The notes: generated by a model from the letters alone, not told the origin. Positions 42,383 through 52,038 are shown, numbered from the stretch's first letter. The stretch is 64,000 bases of DNA from Arthrobacter sp. B2a2-09 (GCF_027587375.1 NZ_JAMXIC010000015.1:17318-81317), one strand, 5' to 3'. Translations and numbers: made by a program.

Positions 42383-42877
42383 TCAAGTTCCGCTGCGGCG
42401 GCCTGCCAGTCGCTGGATCATCGCCACGATTTTCGGCGGACCGGGCTGCTTGACGACGCCAAGCTGGAGCATCGCTGTGAGGTCATCACGAGTGGCCCAA
42501 TGCTCAGCCAGCTTGCCGTCCTCGATCCTGAACCAGTGCGATTGACGCGCGGACATGCGTTTTCCGGTGGCAGGACCCCGTCCGCTAAGGCGCCCGAGGT
42601 TGGTGCCTTCCGATAAAACGCGGACGGCTACCGTATCGCCGTCGGCGGCAATCGCCTCGATCGTCATGGTGATGTCGGGAAACTGGGCAAGCAGCCACTG
42701 CACGGTTTCGCGCATCGCTTGGGGTCCGACGACGGCCCCTGGCTCGGTAGTCCCGAAAGGAGCCTGGGCGTGTTCCACGTATGAATCGGCCATGATTTGC
42801 TCACAAACGTCCAGTCGCCTCTGGTTCCAGATTTCCTGGAAGTGGCGCCGCACCAGTTCCTTGTTGGCTTCACTCAT
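42383..42877 (-). CDS. SnoaL-like ester cyclase / NTF2-fold protein
   Basis: 164 residues. The pattern NKELVRRHFQEIWNQRRLDV, then ADSYVEHAQAPFG and the C-terminal HWFRIEDGKLAEHWATRDDL matches SnoaL-like polyketide-cyclase/ester-cyclase proteins (NTF2 fold). Start at 42877 has AGAGGAGG nine bases upstream; the frame extends 39 codons further without similarity. Single gene; substrate unknown. The 207 bp upstream (42878-43084) show no feature I can support. Confidence 0.82.
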   Translation of the reverse strand: MSEANKELVRRHFQEIWNQRRLDVCEQIMADSYVEHAQAPFGTTEPGAVVGPQAMRETVQWLLAQFPDITMTIEAIAADGDTVAVRVLSEGTNLGRLSGRGPATGKRMSARQSHWFRIEDGKLAEHWATRDDLTAMLQLGVVKQPGPPKIVAMIQRLAGRRSGT

Positions 42878-43084
42878 GGCAAGGCCTCCTCTGGCCCGGT
42901 AGTCCCCGTGGAGGTCGACCGGGCCCGTTCGGAGACCCAGGAGTCGCGGAACGGACCCGGCGCTCACACTTAAGGGTGAGACCGCGACGGACATCGATCA
43001 GCGCAGGGCTGGTGCCGTCAGAGTGATCTTAGGGCTTGGGCCGATTCCGGTCTAGGGAATCGAAGGACCGGGGTTGTAAAAAGT

Positions 43085-43753
43085 TCATCGGCGCAAGAGG
43101 TAGTCGGCAACTCCAGCCGGATTCGACAGCCCAATGAGATGCCCACCGGGCAGGACATCCGGCTCAAGTCCGAGGCGATCCCGTGCGACCCTGCGCTGGA
43201 ACTCGAGCGGGAAGAACCGGTCCCCCTCACCGCTGAGTACTCTGACGGGCACGGCCGGCCACTCCACGAATTCGCAGCTCGACGCGAAGACTGCATTTGC
43301 TTCGGGCCGCTGGTACGGTTCCCCCTCGGCCGCAAGCTCTGGTGGAACGTCATGCAGGAAGTACTCGTTCACATCGAACTCTGCGCTGTAACCACCGGCC
43401 GCGGCAGCATGCTTGCGCGCGCCCTCCCAGCCTGTGTTATCCCACCACGCACCGGGGGTCTCACCTGGGTTGGGAATCATCGCGTTGACGAAGACGATCT
43501 CTGCGACGCCGGTCCGGGCGCCCGCCATGGGCGCCGTGAAACCGCCAAGCGATTGCGCAACCAGCACGACGTCGTTCCGTCCACTGATTGCCGCCTCAAC
43601 CAAGCGCGCGTACTCGGGCAGGCCAGCATTTTCGTCGTCGCCGGGCAGCTCGACGGCAACGGCATCGTGGCCTGCCTCCTGCAAGTGGCGGACGACGCGG
43701 CTCCAATACCAGGCTGAGCCGCCCGCCCCTGGCACTAGCACAAACGAAGTCAT
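43085..43753 (-). CDS. Alpha/beta-hydrolase (RutD/EstC-like, salicylate-esterase type)
   Basis: 222 residues. The oxyanion segment VLVPGAGGSAWYWSRVVRHL, nucleophile elbow VAQSLGGF (Ser near 70), acid in SGEGDRFFP and His in PGGHLIGLSNP give a complete triad. The length and the early PGAGG are like plant-type methylesterase or hydroxynitrile-lyase-like bacterial hydrolases. Cytoplasmic; substrate unknown. Divergent from the CYTH-CHAD gene. Confidence 0.82.
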   Translation of the reverse strand: MTSFVLVPGAGGSAWYWSRVVRHLQEAGHDAVAVELPGDDENAGLPEYARLVEAAISGRNDVVLVAQSLGGFTAPMAGARTGVAEIVFVNAMIPNPGETPGAWWDNTGWEGARKHAAAAGGYSAEFDVNEYFLHDVPPELAAEGEPYQRPEANAVFASSCEFVEWPAVPVRVLSGEGDRFFPLEFQRRVARDRLGLEPDVLPGGHLIGLSNPAGVADYLLRR

Positions 43754-43886
43754 GCCCACATTCTCTCCCGGATCGCTGCGCCTGCAAGGGACCCGCTGCA
43801 GATGCTTTGGCCCGGTCTTTCCCTGCTGAAGGCCTGGTGGGAGGATGCCTATAGGTGCGGCCAGCTACGAGAAGGGCGGAAGCGAC

Positions 43887-45392
43887 ATGTCGACCCAGGA
43901 ATCCGTGGAAACAGAACGCAAGTACGACGCTGACTTGGAAACGCCCCTTCCGGCGTTCGAGGACATCACCGGCGTCGAGCAGGTCGCTGACCCTGCAGAT
44001 CATCAACTTGAGGCCGTCTACTTCGACACGGAAGGCCTGATCCTTGCCAAGCACCGCATCACCTTGCGGCGCCGCACCGGCGGCACCGATTCAGGTTGGC
44101 ATCTGAAACTGCCGGCAGACCGGGACACCCGGGTGGAGATCCAGGCGCCGCTGGGGCAGCCCGAGATCGTTCCTGAGGAGCTAGCGGAGAGGCTTCTGGT
44201 GTTCACCCGCGGCGAAGAGCTCAGGCCCGTGGCCCGGATCCATACCCGCCGCACTTTGCATCGCCTGCACGGAAGCGAAGACGTCACTCTAGCCGATTTC
44301 GTGGATGACCACGTGACGGCCGAGACCTTGCACCCAACGCAATTGGAGAGGCGATGGCGGGAATGGGAAATCGAACTGGTCCACGGCGATGAAGCCCTGT
44401 TTGAGAGTGCGGAGCGCGTCTTGTCAGGGGCCGGCGCAACCCCTTCGGAGCATGCTTCCAAGCTGGCCCGCGCGTTCGGAACAGCCTGGCCAGCCGCCGT
44501 GCCCGCACCGCCAAAAGCCCGTCCGAAGGGTTCTGCGGGAGACGCGGTAGTTGCCTACATAGCCGCACAGATCGCTGAAATCACCGCACTGGACTCCGGG
44601 GTCCGGCAAGGCGCCGACGACGCCGTTCACCGCATGCGCTCGGCCACCCGCAGGCTCCGCTCGACTTTGTCCGCTTACGGCCAGCTCTTCGACGCCGACG
44701 CCGGGGATCAGCTCAAGGCCGAACTGAAATGGCTGACCAAGGTCCTGGGCAAGGCCCGGGATGCCGAGGTGCTGCGCGACCGGATCGGGGAGCTGCTGAA
44801 CGAGCAACCCGACGGCTTGGTGCCCGCTCCAGCTGCCACCAAGATCAATGACGAACTCGAGGCCGCCTTCAACTCCGGGTATCGAGAGATGCTCCGCTCC
44901 TTGGGAACGAAACGATATTTCCGGCTCCTGGACGCGCTTGAGGAATTCCGCGACAAGCCTCCCGCAAGGCCTAGTGCAGGGAAGAAGGCCCGTCCCGCCA
45001 CGGCCAAGCTGGCCGACAAAGTGATCAAGCGGTTGCGTCGGTCCCAGAAGGCGGCGGCCCAGCAAACCGGCGTCGAAAGCGACACGGCATTGCACCAGGT
45101 CCGCAAAGACGCCAAACGGCTGCGCCATGCAGCCGAAGCGCTGCAGGACGTTCACGGGAAGGCCGCTGTGCGGTTGGCCCGTGACGCCCGTGAGCTCCAG
45201 AAAATCCTAGGAGAGCACCAGGACAGCGTTGTAAGCCGCTCGGTGCTGCTCCGCATCGCAAACGATACCGGCGGATCGGTGGAGGACAACTCGCCTTATG
45301 GCCCCCTGCTCGCTGCCGAAGAGCAGCGAGCCGCGGATTCCAAGGCCCGCTATGAAAAGGTCGCCAAGAAGAAGCGCTTGAATCCCCTGTGA
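43887..45392 (+). CDS. CYTH and CHAD domain protein
   Basis: 501 residues. The N-terminal CYTH domain (about 4-195) begins with the ExExK signature in VETERKYD and carries ITLRRRTGGTDSGWHLKLP and a final WREWEIELVHGDEAL, a triphosphate tunnel fold that binds divalent metal and polyphosphate. The C-terminal CHAD domain (about 215-490) is helical with repeated basic residues such as VHRMRSATRRLRSTLSAYG, LHQVRKDAKRLRHAAEAL. CHAD binds inorganic polyphosphate, so the protein probably acts on or at polyphosphate granules. GGGCGGAAG precedes ATG 43887; a longer frame starts at 43845. Confidence 0.9.
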   Translation: MSTQESVETERKYDADLETPLPAFEDITGVEQVADPADHQLEAVYFDTEGLILAKHRITLRRRTGGTDSGWHLKLPADRDTRVEIQAPLGQPEIVPEELAERLLVFTRGEELRPVARIHTRRTLHRLHGSEDVTLADFVDDHVTAETLHPTQLERRWREWEIELVHGDEALFESAERVLSGAGATPSEHASKLARAFGTAWPAAVPAPPKARPKGSAGDAVVAYIAAQIAEITALDSGVRQGADDAVHRMRSATRRLRSTLSAYGQLFDADAGDQLKAELKWLTKVLGKARDAEVLRDRIGELLNEQPDGLVPAPAATKINDELEAAFNSGYREMLRSLGTKRYFRLLDALEEFRDKPPARPSAGKKARPATAKLADKVIKRLRRSQKAAAQQTGVESDTALHQVRKDAKRLRHAAEALQDVHGKAAVRLARDARELQKILGEHQDSVVSRSVLLRIANDTGGSVEDNSPYGPLLAAEEQRAADSKARYEKVAKKKRLNPL

Positions 45393-45416
45393 GGGACGAG
45401 GTTGCGCCTCAGCGGC

Positions 45417-45719
45417 TCAGCCTTCGCACTCTACGCAGTAGGCGTGGCCGTTCTTTTCACGGGCAATCTGGGAGCGGTGACGGACGAGGAAACACGAGTA
45501 GCACGTGAACTCATCTTCCTTCTGGGGAACGACCGCAATGACCAGTTCCTCGGCGACGAATTCGCCGCCTGGTACCTCGTTGCCTTCAAAAGCATCGGCT
45601 TCGTCCAGCTCCCGGACAACGCTGCGCGCGTCCGGAGCATTGGCAGACTGCAGGGCCTGAAGTGACGTGCTTTGGGATTCCGCGACGTCGGAGCGGAGTT
45701 CGTCGTAATCGGTTGCCAC
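45417..45719 (-). CDS. DUF4193 family protein
   Basis: 100 residues. Starts MATDYDELRSDVAES and ends with two cysteine pairs, CYSC and CVEC, typical of DUF4193, a family conserved in actinobacteria. The four cysteines probably bind zinc. The acidic middle (ELDEADAFEG) is typical. Function unknown. Convergent with the CYTH-CHAD gene, 24 bp apart. Confidence 0.9.
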   Translation of the reverse strand: MATDYDELRSDVAESQSTSLQALQSANAPDARSVVRELDEADAFEGNEVPGGEFVAEELVIAVVPQKEDEFTCYSCFLVRHRSQIAREKNGHAYCVECEG

Positions 45720-45804
45720 CTGGGGTTATCTCTTCTCTTGTATATTTGCTGGCGAATGTGCAACATACACCATGCGGCTGCTATTCCCCACAATGTGGCA
45801 AAAA

Positions 45805-46551
45805 TCAGCGCCTGTGCGTCATTGCCTCCGCGGTGCGCATTGCCCTGACCATCCGCTCCACTGTGGCCGGATGCGTCACCGAGCGTATCCCATCCCCGCC
45901 GCCCGGCCCGGACGGAGCGGAATCGACCGTGAGCTTACGGCCCGACAAGTGTATTGCACGGATTCCCGTGGCCAAAAGCCCGGGTACGGCCTCCTCAGTG
46001 ACGCCGCCGCCGGCCATGACGGAAACTTCGGCGGGGAGGGCCGCAACCATGCGCTTGAGCATGTCGATTCCGTCGCCCGCGGCCCGGGCCGCCCCCGAGG
46101 TGAGAATGCGCTGCGCACCCAGCCTGGCGGCGTCGTCCACTGCTTGAAGCGGATCCCGGGCCGCATCCACCGCGCGGTGGAACGTGACGAAAGTCCCTCC
46201 CGCCGCATCGATCAGCGCCTCGGCGCCGGCGGCGTCGACATCGCCTGAAGCGGTCAGCAGCCCGACGACAACCCCGTCGGCGCCGGCAGCAAGCAGATGC
46301 CGGATATCTCGCTGCATGACGTCAATCTCACACTGTGAATAGACAAAGCCGCCCGGCCGCGGGCGGATGAGCACGTGGACGAAATCCTGGCGACCGGCGT
46401 CGCGCGCGAGCTCCGCCGCTGCCTCAACGAGGCCGGCGCTCGGGGTGAGGCCGCCGGTCTCAAGCGCTGAACAGAGCTCGACGCGGTCCGCACCGGCGTC
46501 GATGGCACAGCGAACCCCGTCCAGGTCCTGGACGCATATTTCAATCTTCAT
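45805..46551 (-). CDS. cutC: CutC family protein
   Basis: 248 residues, a TIM-barrel of the CutC type: MKIEICVQDLDGVRCAIDAG and RVELCSALETGGLTPSAGL open the protein, FVHVLIRPRPGGFVYS follows, and FHRAVDAARDP and ILTSGAARAAGDG complete it. CutC was named for copper homeostasis, but its enzymatic role is unclear. Here it is the last gene of a carbohydrate import operon (28 bp after the ROK regulator), which argues for a role in sugar metabolism. Overlaps no other gene. Confidence 0.9.
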   Translation of the reverse strand: MKIEICVQDLDGVRCAIDAGADRVELCSALETGGLTPSAGLVEAAAELARDAGRQDFVHVLIRPRPGGFVYSQCEIDVMQRDIRHLLAAGADGVVVGLLTASGDVDAAGAEALIDAAGGTFVTFHRAVDAARDPLQAVDDAARLGAQRILTSGAARAAGDGIDMLKRMVAALPAEVSVMAGGGVTEEAVPGLLATGIRAIHLSGRKLTVDSAPSGPGGGDGIRSVTHPATVERMVRAMRTAEAMTHRR

Positions 46552-46578
46552 GGTTCCCCCGTTGGATGGGCCGAATGT

Positions 46579-47778
46579 TCACGACGCAAGCACCGTGCGC
46601 AGGCATAGCTGCCCGGCGCCGAGAAGGCCGGCCTGCGAACCGGCGAGCGACGCTTCGATGACGATGTTCTTGGTGGCGAGCGGATGGCAGCTTTCGTAAA
46701 GCTGCGAGCGCACGGCGGCAACATAGGGCTCCAATTGCGAAAGTCCGCCGCCCAGCACCACCACATCCGGGTTCACGAAATTAACCACAATGCTGAGGGT
46801 CTGCCCCAGAATCCGGCCGGCGGTACGGACTCGCGTTGTGGTGTGCGGGTCGCCGTTGTTGACCTGCAGGACGACGTCGTTGACGTCCGCTGCATCGATC
46901 CCGACGGCGGCCAGGTCGCGGATGATGGCGGACCCGCTGGCGACCGTCTCCAGGCAGCCGCGGTTGCCGCAGGAGCATGGAGCATCGCCCGCGGCCGGGA
47001 TCTGCACGTGGGCGATATCTCCGGCGGCACCGGTGGCGCCGCGGTAGGCCTGTCCGTCAATGATGAGCCCGCAGCCGATCGCGGCCCCTGCTTTGAGGAA
47101 CAGCGTGTTCTGCCGGACCTTGGAATCGGGTGATTCCCGCTGGCGCAGCGTGTGCTCGCCCAAAGCCATCATGTTGGCGTCGTTGTCCACAACCGCCAAA
47201 GTCCCGAATTCCTCGGCAAGCCAGTTCCGGACCTTGAATTCGTGCCAGCCGCGCATTCTGGACGGCGAGTCGAGCGCGCCCTGGGCAAAGTTGACCGGTC
47301 CGGGCAAGGACATCCCTACGCCGCGCAGCGGAGGATCGACGGCCGGATCGGTCAGGGCACGCATCATGGCGGCGGCCTGGGGCAGAACCACTCCGGGGCC
47401 GTCGTTGATGTCGATGGCCCTGATTTCGGAGGCAAGCAGATTGCCGGAGAGGTTCAGCCTGCCGACCCACAAATGATGGGCGCCCAAGTCCGCCGCCAGG
47501 ATGAAGCCCGCGTCCGGGACCAGTTCCAGGAGCATGGGCCTCCGGCCTCCAGTCGCGGAACCTGAACCGCTTTCGCTGATAAGTCCGGCTTCCATCAGCT
47601 CGTTCACCTTGATGGTGATGGTGGATGGGGCAAGGTTCAGGGTGCGCGCGAGGTCGGCGCGCGACCTCGCCCTGCCACTGGCGATCATGGACAGGATGCT
47701 GGAGGAGTATTCGGTCAGCGCGATGTCCCGGGGACCGGTTCTTTTCACGGTCTTGGCGTAGGAAGGCTTGTAACCCAA
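46579..47778 (-). CDS. ROK-family transcriptional regulator (NagC/XylR type)
   Basis: 399 residues. An N-terminal winged helix-turn-helix (about 15-75) with RADLARTLNLAPSTITIKVNELMEAGLI is followed by a ROK domain with a sugar-binding and zinc motif CSCGNRGCLETVASG (about 267-281) and VVLGGGLSQL. The N-terminal 14 residues are extra relative to many members. It follows the ROK kinase gene by 2 bp and likely represses the sugar operon until the inducing sugar binds. Confidence 0.9.
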   Translation of the reverse strand: MGYKPSYAKTVKRTGPRDIALTEYSSSILSMIASGRARSRADLARTLNLAPSTITIKVNELMEAGLISESGSGSATGGRRPMLLELVPDAGFILAADLGAHHLWVGRLNLSGNLLASEIRAIDINDGPGVVLPQAAAMMRALTDPAVDPPLRGVGMSLPGPVNFAQGALDSPSRMRGWHEFKVRNWLAEEFGTLAVVDNDANMMALGEHTLRQRESPDSKVRQNTLFLKAGAAIGCGLIIDGQAYRGATGAAGDIAHVQIPAAGDAPCSCGNRGCLETVASGSAIIRDLAAVGIDAADVNDVVLQVNNGDPHTTTRVRTAGRILGQTLSIVVNFVNPDVVVLGGGLSQLEPYVAAVRSQLYESCHPLATKNIVIEASLAGSQAGLLGAGQLCLRTVLAS

Positions 47779-47780
47779 AG

Positions 47781-48797
47781 TCAGTCTCTCCAGGGGCTCG
47801 GTGTCTGCCGCCCGCCATTGGGCCGCTCTTTGCAGAGTAGCTCACGGGCTTGCACGGCGCCGCCGAGAAGCCCTGCCGAAGAGCCGAACTGCGCAGGCAG
47901 GAGCAGGGGCCTGCGGTGGAAACTCAGAATGGACTCCAACCGGGCCGCCACCGGGAGAAGGAGCGCGTCCCCGGCATTGGACAGGCCACCGCCGAAGATG
48001 ACGGCTTGCGGTGCCAGAAGTGCGACGCTTTGCGCGATCGCCAGCGCGAGCCCGTCATATGCCCGGTTCAGGACCCCGACGGCGGCCTGGTCACCCGCTG
48101 CTGCGGCCTCCATCACTTCCTTCGCGCCAACCGCGGGCGCGCCGGACACGGCTGAATAGTTGCGTGCGATGGCGGACGCCGAGGACACCGTCTGCAGGCA
48201 TCCTGAAGCGCCGCAGGTACACGGGATGGCCACGGTGCTCGTGAGTGGCTCCATGCGTGCGTGGCCGATTTCTCCGGCGTACCCGTCGCCGTCGTACACT
48301 TCGCCGTCCAGGATGACCGCGCTGGCGATCCCCGTGCCGATGACCATCACCAAGGCGTTCCGCAGCCCCTTCGCGGCCCCCAGGCGGTGCTCTGCCAAAC
48401 CGGCCACCTGCACATCGTTGCCGAGCACCACAGGAAGTCCGACGCGCGCTTGCAGAGCCGAGGAGAGCGCGAAGTTGCGCCAGCCTAGATTCACGGCGGA
48501 GACCACGATGCCTTTGCCCGCATCCACTATGCCCGGCGCGTTGACGGCAATTGCCTGCGGCCGTTGTTCGGGGGGCCCACCTTGGTAGGTGGCGACGAGG
48601 CCGGACAGTTGGTCCAGGAACTCGTCCTGCGAACCAATGGCCGTCGGCGTGGATCCCTGGTGTGCGAAGCGGCCGGCGGCGTCCACGACACCGTATTTGA
48701 GGTCGGTTCCGCCGACGTCGAAAACCATCACGGGAGCGCCCGGGCCCAGAATCAACGACGTCGGAGGGGAACCGGCGGTTTGTACGCTCAACTGCAT
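47781..48797 (-). CDS. ROK-family sugar kinase
   Basis: 338 residues. ATP-binding VMVFDVGGTDLKYGVVD (about 24-40), nucleotide and sugar loops NAPGIVDAGKG and LGNDVQVAGLAEHRLGAA, and the zinc motif PCTCGASGCLQTV are all intact. It has no DNA-binding domain, so it is a kinase of a hexose or hexosamine, for example glucose or N-acetylmannosamine. It is 1 bp after the permease gene and 2 bp before the regulator gene. Confidence 0.88.
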   Translation of the reverse strand: MQLSVQTAGSPPTSLILGPGAPVMVFDVGGTDLKYGVVDAAGRFAHQGSTPTAIGSQDEFLDQLSGLVATYQGGPPEQRPQAIAVNAPGIVDAGKGIVVSAVNLGWRNFALSSALQARVGLPVVLGNDVQVAGLAEHRLGAAKGLRNALVMVIGTGIASAVILDGEVYDGDGYAGEIGHARMEPLTSTVAIPCTCGASGCLQTVSSASAIARNYSAVSGAPAVGAKEVMEAAAAGDQAAVGVLNRAYDGLALAIAQSVALLAPQAVIFGGGLSNAGDALLLPVAARLESILSFHRRPLLLPAQFGSSAGLLGGAVQARELLCKERPNGGRQTPSPWRD

Positions 48798-48798
48798 G

Positions 48799-49638
48799 TC
48801 AGCCTTTCACCGCGCCAGCAACCAGGCCCTGGGCCATCTTCTTCTGCACGATGACGAAGAGGATGATCACGGGTAGCGCCATGAGGGTGGAACCGGCCAT
48901 GATCCCACCCCAGTCCGTTGCCTGGTTCTGGCCGCTGAAGCCTTGGATCCACAGCGGGAGGGTCTTGCTGTTATCGCTGCTCAGCAGTACCAATGCCAAG
49001 GTGTATTCGTTCCACGCGGCCAGGAAGGCGAAGATCCCGGAGGCCACGAGTCCGGAGCCCAGGAGCGGAAAGGTCACCCGGAAGAATGCGCCCATTCGGG
49101 AGCAACCGTCGATCATGGCAGACTCTTCGAGCTCCACGGGGACCCCGTCAACGAAGCCCTTGAGCATCCAGATGGTGAAAGGCACGGATGCCCCGATATA
49201 CAGCAGGCTCAGGCCGAGCACGGAGTTGAGCAGGTGCCAGCTGTCGATCATTTTGTATTGGGATATGAACATGGCTTCAGCGGGGATCATCTGGATCACG
49301 AGCACCGAGATGATGACGATCTTGCGGCCTTTGAACCGAAAGCGGCTGAGCGCCATGCTCGCGAAGAAGGCGAAAAGCAGTGCGGCCACCACCACAATCA
49401 AGGCCACCCCGAAGCTCATCCGCAGGGCGGACCAGAAGCGGCCGTCGTGGAGTACTGTCTCGTAGTGCGCCCAGGTAAAGTCGAGCGGCAGGAACGACGG
49501 CGTGCGGGACTGCAAGGCATCGTCCGTGACGAGCGAATTGTTGACCAACCAGTAGACCGGGAAAATCCACAGCAGACCGAAGACCAGGCCGGTGATGTTG
49601 GCCGCCGAGCGGCGGACGGGGCTGGGTTTGAGGGCCAT
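48799..49638 (-). CDS. Carbohydrate ABC transporter permease, MalG type
   Basis: 279 residues, six membrane segments. The cytoplasmic coupling motif appears as EESAMIDGCSRMGAFFRVTFPLL (shortened in sense here; about 170-192), typical of MalG-like permeases. It begins 1 base before the stop of the MalF-type permease gene and ends 1 base before the ROK kinase gene. Pairs with the next permease. Confidence 0.9.
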   Translation of the reverse strand: MALKPSPVRRSAANITGLVFGLLWIFPVYWLVNNSLVTDDALQSRTPSFLPLDFTWAHYETVLHDGRFWSALRMSFGVALIVVVAALLFAFFASMALSRFRFKGRKIVIISVLVIQMIPAEAMFISQYKMIDSWHLLNSVLGLSLLYIGASVPFTIWMLKGFVDGVPVELEESAMIDGCSRMGAFFRVTFPLLGSGLVASGIFAFLAAWNEYTLALVLLSSDNSKTLPLWIQGFSGQNQATDWGGIMAGSTLMALPVIILFVIVQKKMAQGLVAGAVKG

Positions 49639-50601
49639 TCAGACTTCTCCCTGCTTCAGGAATTGGGTGACATAACGCCAGGTCAGGAGCAACGTGATCA
49701 GCAGCATGATCAGGGCGGTCGCGGAAGCCACACCATAGTCTCCGCCGGACAAGCCCACTTGGTAGACGTAGGTGCCAAGGACGTTGGTCTGCTCAGTGAT
49801 ACCGCCGTTTTTCTGCAGGATGAAGATCTGCGTAAATACCCGCAGGTCCCAGATGATTTCAAGGATCGTGACCAGCAGGAGAACCGGGGCGATGGTGGGA
49901 ACGGTGATTTCGCGGAATTGCTTCCAGCCGTTGGCGCCGTCGAGCGTTGAGGCCTCCAGCATGGACTCATCGATCTGGGTGACCGATGCGTAGACCATGA
50001 AGACCACCAGCGGCACGCTCATCCAGATGACCAGGATGGCCGCCACTGCGAAGAAGGTCAGGGGGTTGGAAAACCAGTTGTAGCCAGCCATCCCTTGCAA
50101 TCCGAGTCCGGCCAGTGTCCAGTCGACCACCCCGGACCTGGAATCGAAGATCCACTGGAACACCTGGAGCGAGGACAACACGGGCATTGCCCACGCCAGC
50201 AGCATGGCGGCCTGGACGAAAACGGAAACCGGGCGCGAGAGTTTGGTGAGCAGAAGCGCCCCTCCGATCCCGATGGCCATGGTCAGTGCGGCACACACAA
50301 GGCAGAAGGCAAGGGATCTTCCCAGGGTGAGCCAGAATGCCGAATCGCCGAGCACCCGGGTGAAGTTGTCGAGCCCGGCGAATTCGGCGGGTTTGCCGAA
50401 CTGTTGCTCAAGGGAGAAGTGCTGGAACGCCATGGTGATTTGGCGGAGCAGCGGGTAGCCCATGTCCACCAGGAGAATGAGCACCGCGGGAAGCAGAAGG
50501 AGGTACGGCAGGGGGTTGCGCCTGCGTTTCCTGGGGGCCGCTGGTCCAGTCCGGTCAGGCAGGGTCCCTTCCGGCTTCGCACGCGTACTGGTTACGGTCA
50601 T
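49639..50601 (-). CDS. Carbohydrate ABC transporter permease, MalF type
   Basis: 320 residues. After a hydrophilic, basic N-terminus (PRKRRRNPLPYLLLLPAVL) come six membrane segments. The coupling loop is MLEASTLDGANGWKQFREI, of the EAA type. It follows the binding-protein gene by 30 bp and abuts the MalG-type gene. Confidence 0.9.
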   Translation of the reverse strand: MTVTSTRAKPEGTLPDRTGPAAPRKRRRNPLPYLLLLPAVLILLVDMGYPLLRQITMAFQHFSLEQQFGKPAEFAGLDNFTRVLGDSAFWLTLGRSLAFCLVCAALTMAIGIGGALLLTKLSRPVSVFVQAAMLLAWAMPVLSSLQVFQWIFDSRSGVVDWTLAGLGLQGMAGYNWFSNPLTFFAVAAILVIWMSVPLVVFMVYASVTQIDESMLEASTLDGANGWKQFREITVPTIAPVLLLVTILEIIWDLRVFTQIFILQKNGGITEQTNVLGTYVYQVGLSGGDYGVASATALIMLLITLLLTWRYVTQFLKQGEV

Positions 50602-50631
50602 GGCTTCGGTCCTTTCTGCTTCCCGCCGGGC

Positions 50632-51930
50632 CTATTTGCTGTTGAGGATTTCGGTCATTTTGGCGTCGGCCGTCTTGGCCAGCCCAACGGGATCCTTCAG
50701 TGCGCCCATGGCCACGAAGAAGTCGTCAACCACCTTGGCGCTCTCCACCAATGCCCAGTTCTTGGCTGCCGGGGTGCCCACGGAATTCCTGACGGCCTCG
50801 ATGGTGACCTTGGACAATTCGTCCCGCCCGAGGGCCGCTGCGTAGTTCAGGTTTCCGGGGACCCAGCCTCCCTCGGTCGCGAAGAACTCCTGGAACGGCT
50901 TGCTGAAGATGAGTTTGAGTGCTTCCTTGGCGAGCCCCCGTGCCTTGCTGTTGTTCGAGATGGCCACATTGGAGCCGCCGGCAAAAGGGTTGCCCACGGA
51001 GTCACCCTTAGGCGAAGGGAAGTTGAAGTACCCCACCTTGCCGGCGTCCAGGAGTTCCTTCTTGATCTTTTTCAGATGGAAGTTGAAGCCGAAGAACATT
51101 CCCGCCTCGCCCGTGTTGAAGGCGGTGTACGGCTGGGAGCCGATGGTGGAGTCGGTGATGGTTCCGGTGGTGGAGCCCGTCTTCCACAGTTCCTGGAGCT
51201 GGGCGATGGCTTTCTGGCTTTCCGGCGAGGACAAGCTGCCTTCCCATTTCCCGTCCTTCTGCACGGCCAGTCGTCCGCCATTGCTGAAGACCCAAGCGAA
51301 CGCGGATTGTGATGAAATCCCGGGCAGGAACATCCCGGAAAAGTGTGCGTTCTTCTCGGGGTTGCCGGTCTGGATCTTCGTTGCGACGGCGGTCAGCTCA
51401 TCAATGGTCTTCGGTATCGCGAGCCCTAGCTGCTGGAACATGTCCTTCCGGTAGAACACGATCCGGCTTCCCGCGTAGAAGGGTGCGGCGTACATCTTGT
51501 TCTCGAAGCTGCCGAGTTCCACGAGCGATTTGGTCAGATTTGCACCGCCGAGCTCTTCCTTCATGCCGCTCAGATCGGCCAGCGCTCCCACCGCACAGAA
51601 CGTGGGCGCCTGGGTGTTGCCAAGTTCGATGATGTCCGGCGTCGATTCGGGGCTGGCCAGGGCGGTCTGGAGCTTCGGGACGATGCCATCCCACTCCTGC
51701 TGCTCGATGGTGAGGGTGGATCCCTGGAACTTGTTTTCGAACTCCTGCTTCAGCCACGCCTGGGCCTTGTCCGACACGGAGTCCTTCATGAACCAGACCC
51801 GCAGCTTTGCCGGAGTGGAGAGGCTGTCCGAAGAAGCGGAGCCCGAGGCCTCACCACATGCAGACAGCAAGGCTGCGGCACCCAGGGCTCCGCCCAGACC
51901 GAGCAAACCACGTCGACTAAGTTCTTTCAT
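50632..51930 (-). CDS. Carbohydrate ABC transporter substrate-binding lipoprotein
   Basis: 432 residues. The signal sequence MKELSRRGLLGLGGALGAAA with lipobox LLSAC includes an RR pair, so Tat export is possible. The mature protein is a SBP_bac_1/MalE-type binder (PKLQTALASPESTPDIIELG, in part; later GNPFAGGSNVAISNNSKA). Start at 51930 has GGAGGA five bases upstream. It is the first gene of the importer operon; an inverted repeat lies upstream at 52013-52038. No ATPase gene is in this operon, so a shared MsiK-like ATPase elsewhere probably powers it. Confidence 0.88.
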   Translation of the reverse strand: MKELSRRGLLGLGGALGAAALLSACGEASGSASSDSLSTPAKLRVWFMKDSVSDKAQAWLKQEFENKFQGSTLTIEQQEWDGIVPKLQTALASPESTPDIIELGNTQAPTFCAVGALADLSGMKEELGGANLTKSLVELGSFENKMYAAPFYAGSRIVFYRKDMFQQLGLAIPKTIDELTAVATKIQTGNPEKNAHFSGMFLPGISSQSAFAWVFSNGGRLAVQKDGKWEGSLSSPESQKAIAQLQELWKTGSTTGTITDSTIGSQPYTAFNTGEAGMFFGFNFHLKKIKKELLDAGKVGYFNFPSPKGDSVGNPFAGGSNVAISNNSKARGLAKEALKLIFSKPFQEFFATEGGWVPGNLNYAAALGRDELSKVTIEAVRNSVGTPAAKNWALVESAKVVDDFFVAMGALKDPVGLAKTADAKMTEILNSK

Positions 51931-52012
51931 CGCTTCCTCCACTTTGAACTCACAGGGTCAATTGACCATGCAGGAAACGAAATCACGGAGGATTGATGCT
52001 TCGGAAGGGGCT

Positions 52013-52038
52013 CTAACTTAGTTCGGAATCGAAGTTAG
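52013..52038. promoter_or_regulatory. Operator candidate upstream of the sugar import operon
   Basis: CTAACTT (52013-52019) and AAGTTAG (52032-52038) are exact inverted arms with a 12-nt spacer. It is located about 83 bp before the binding-protein start and 45 bp after the M81 gene stop. AT-rich inverted repeats of this kind are typical of ROK-family targets. Confidence 0.6.
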
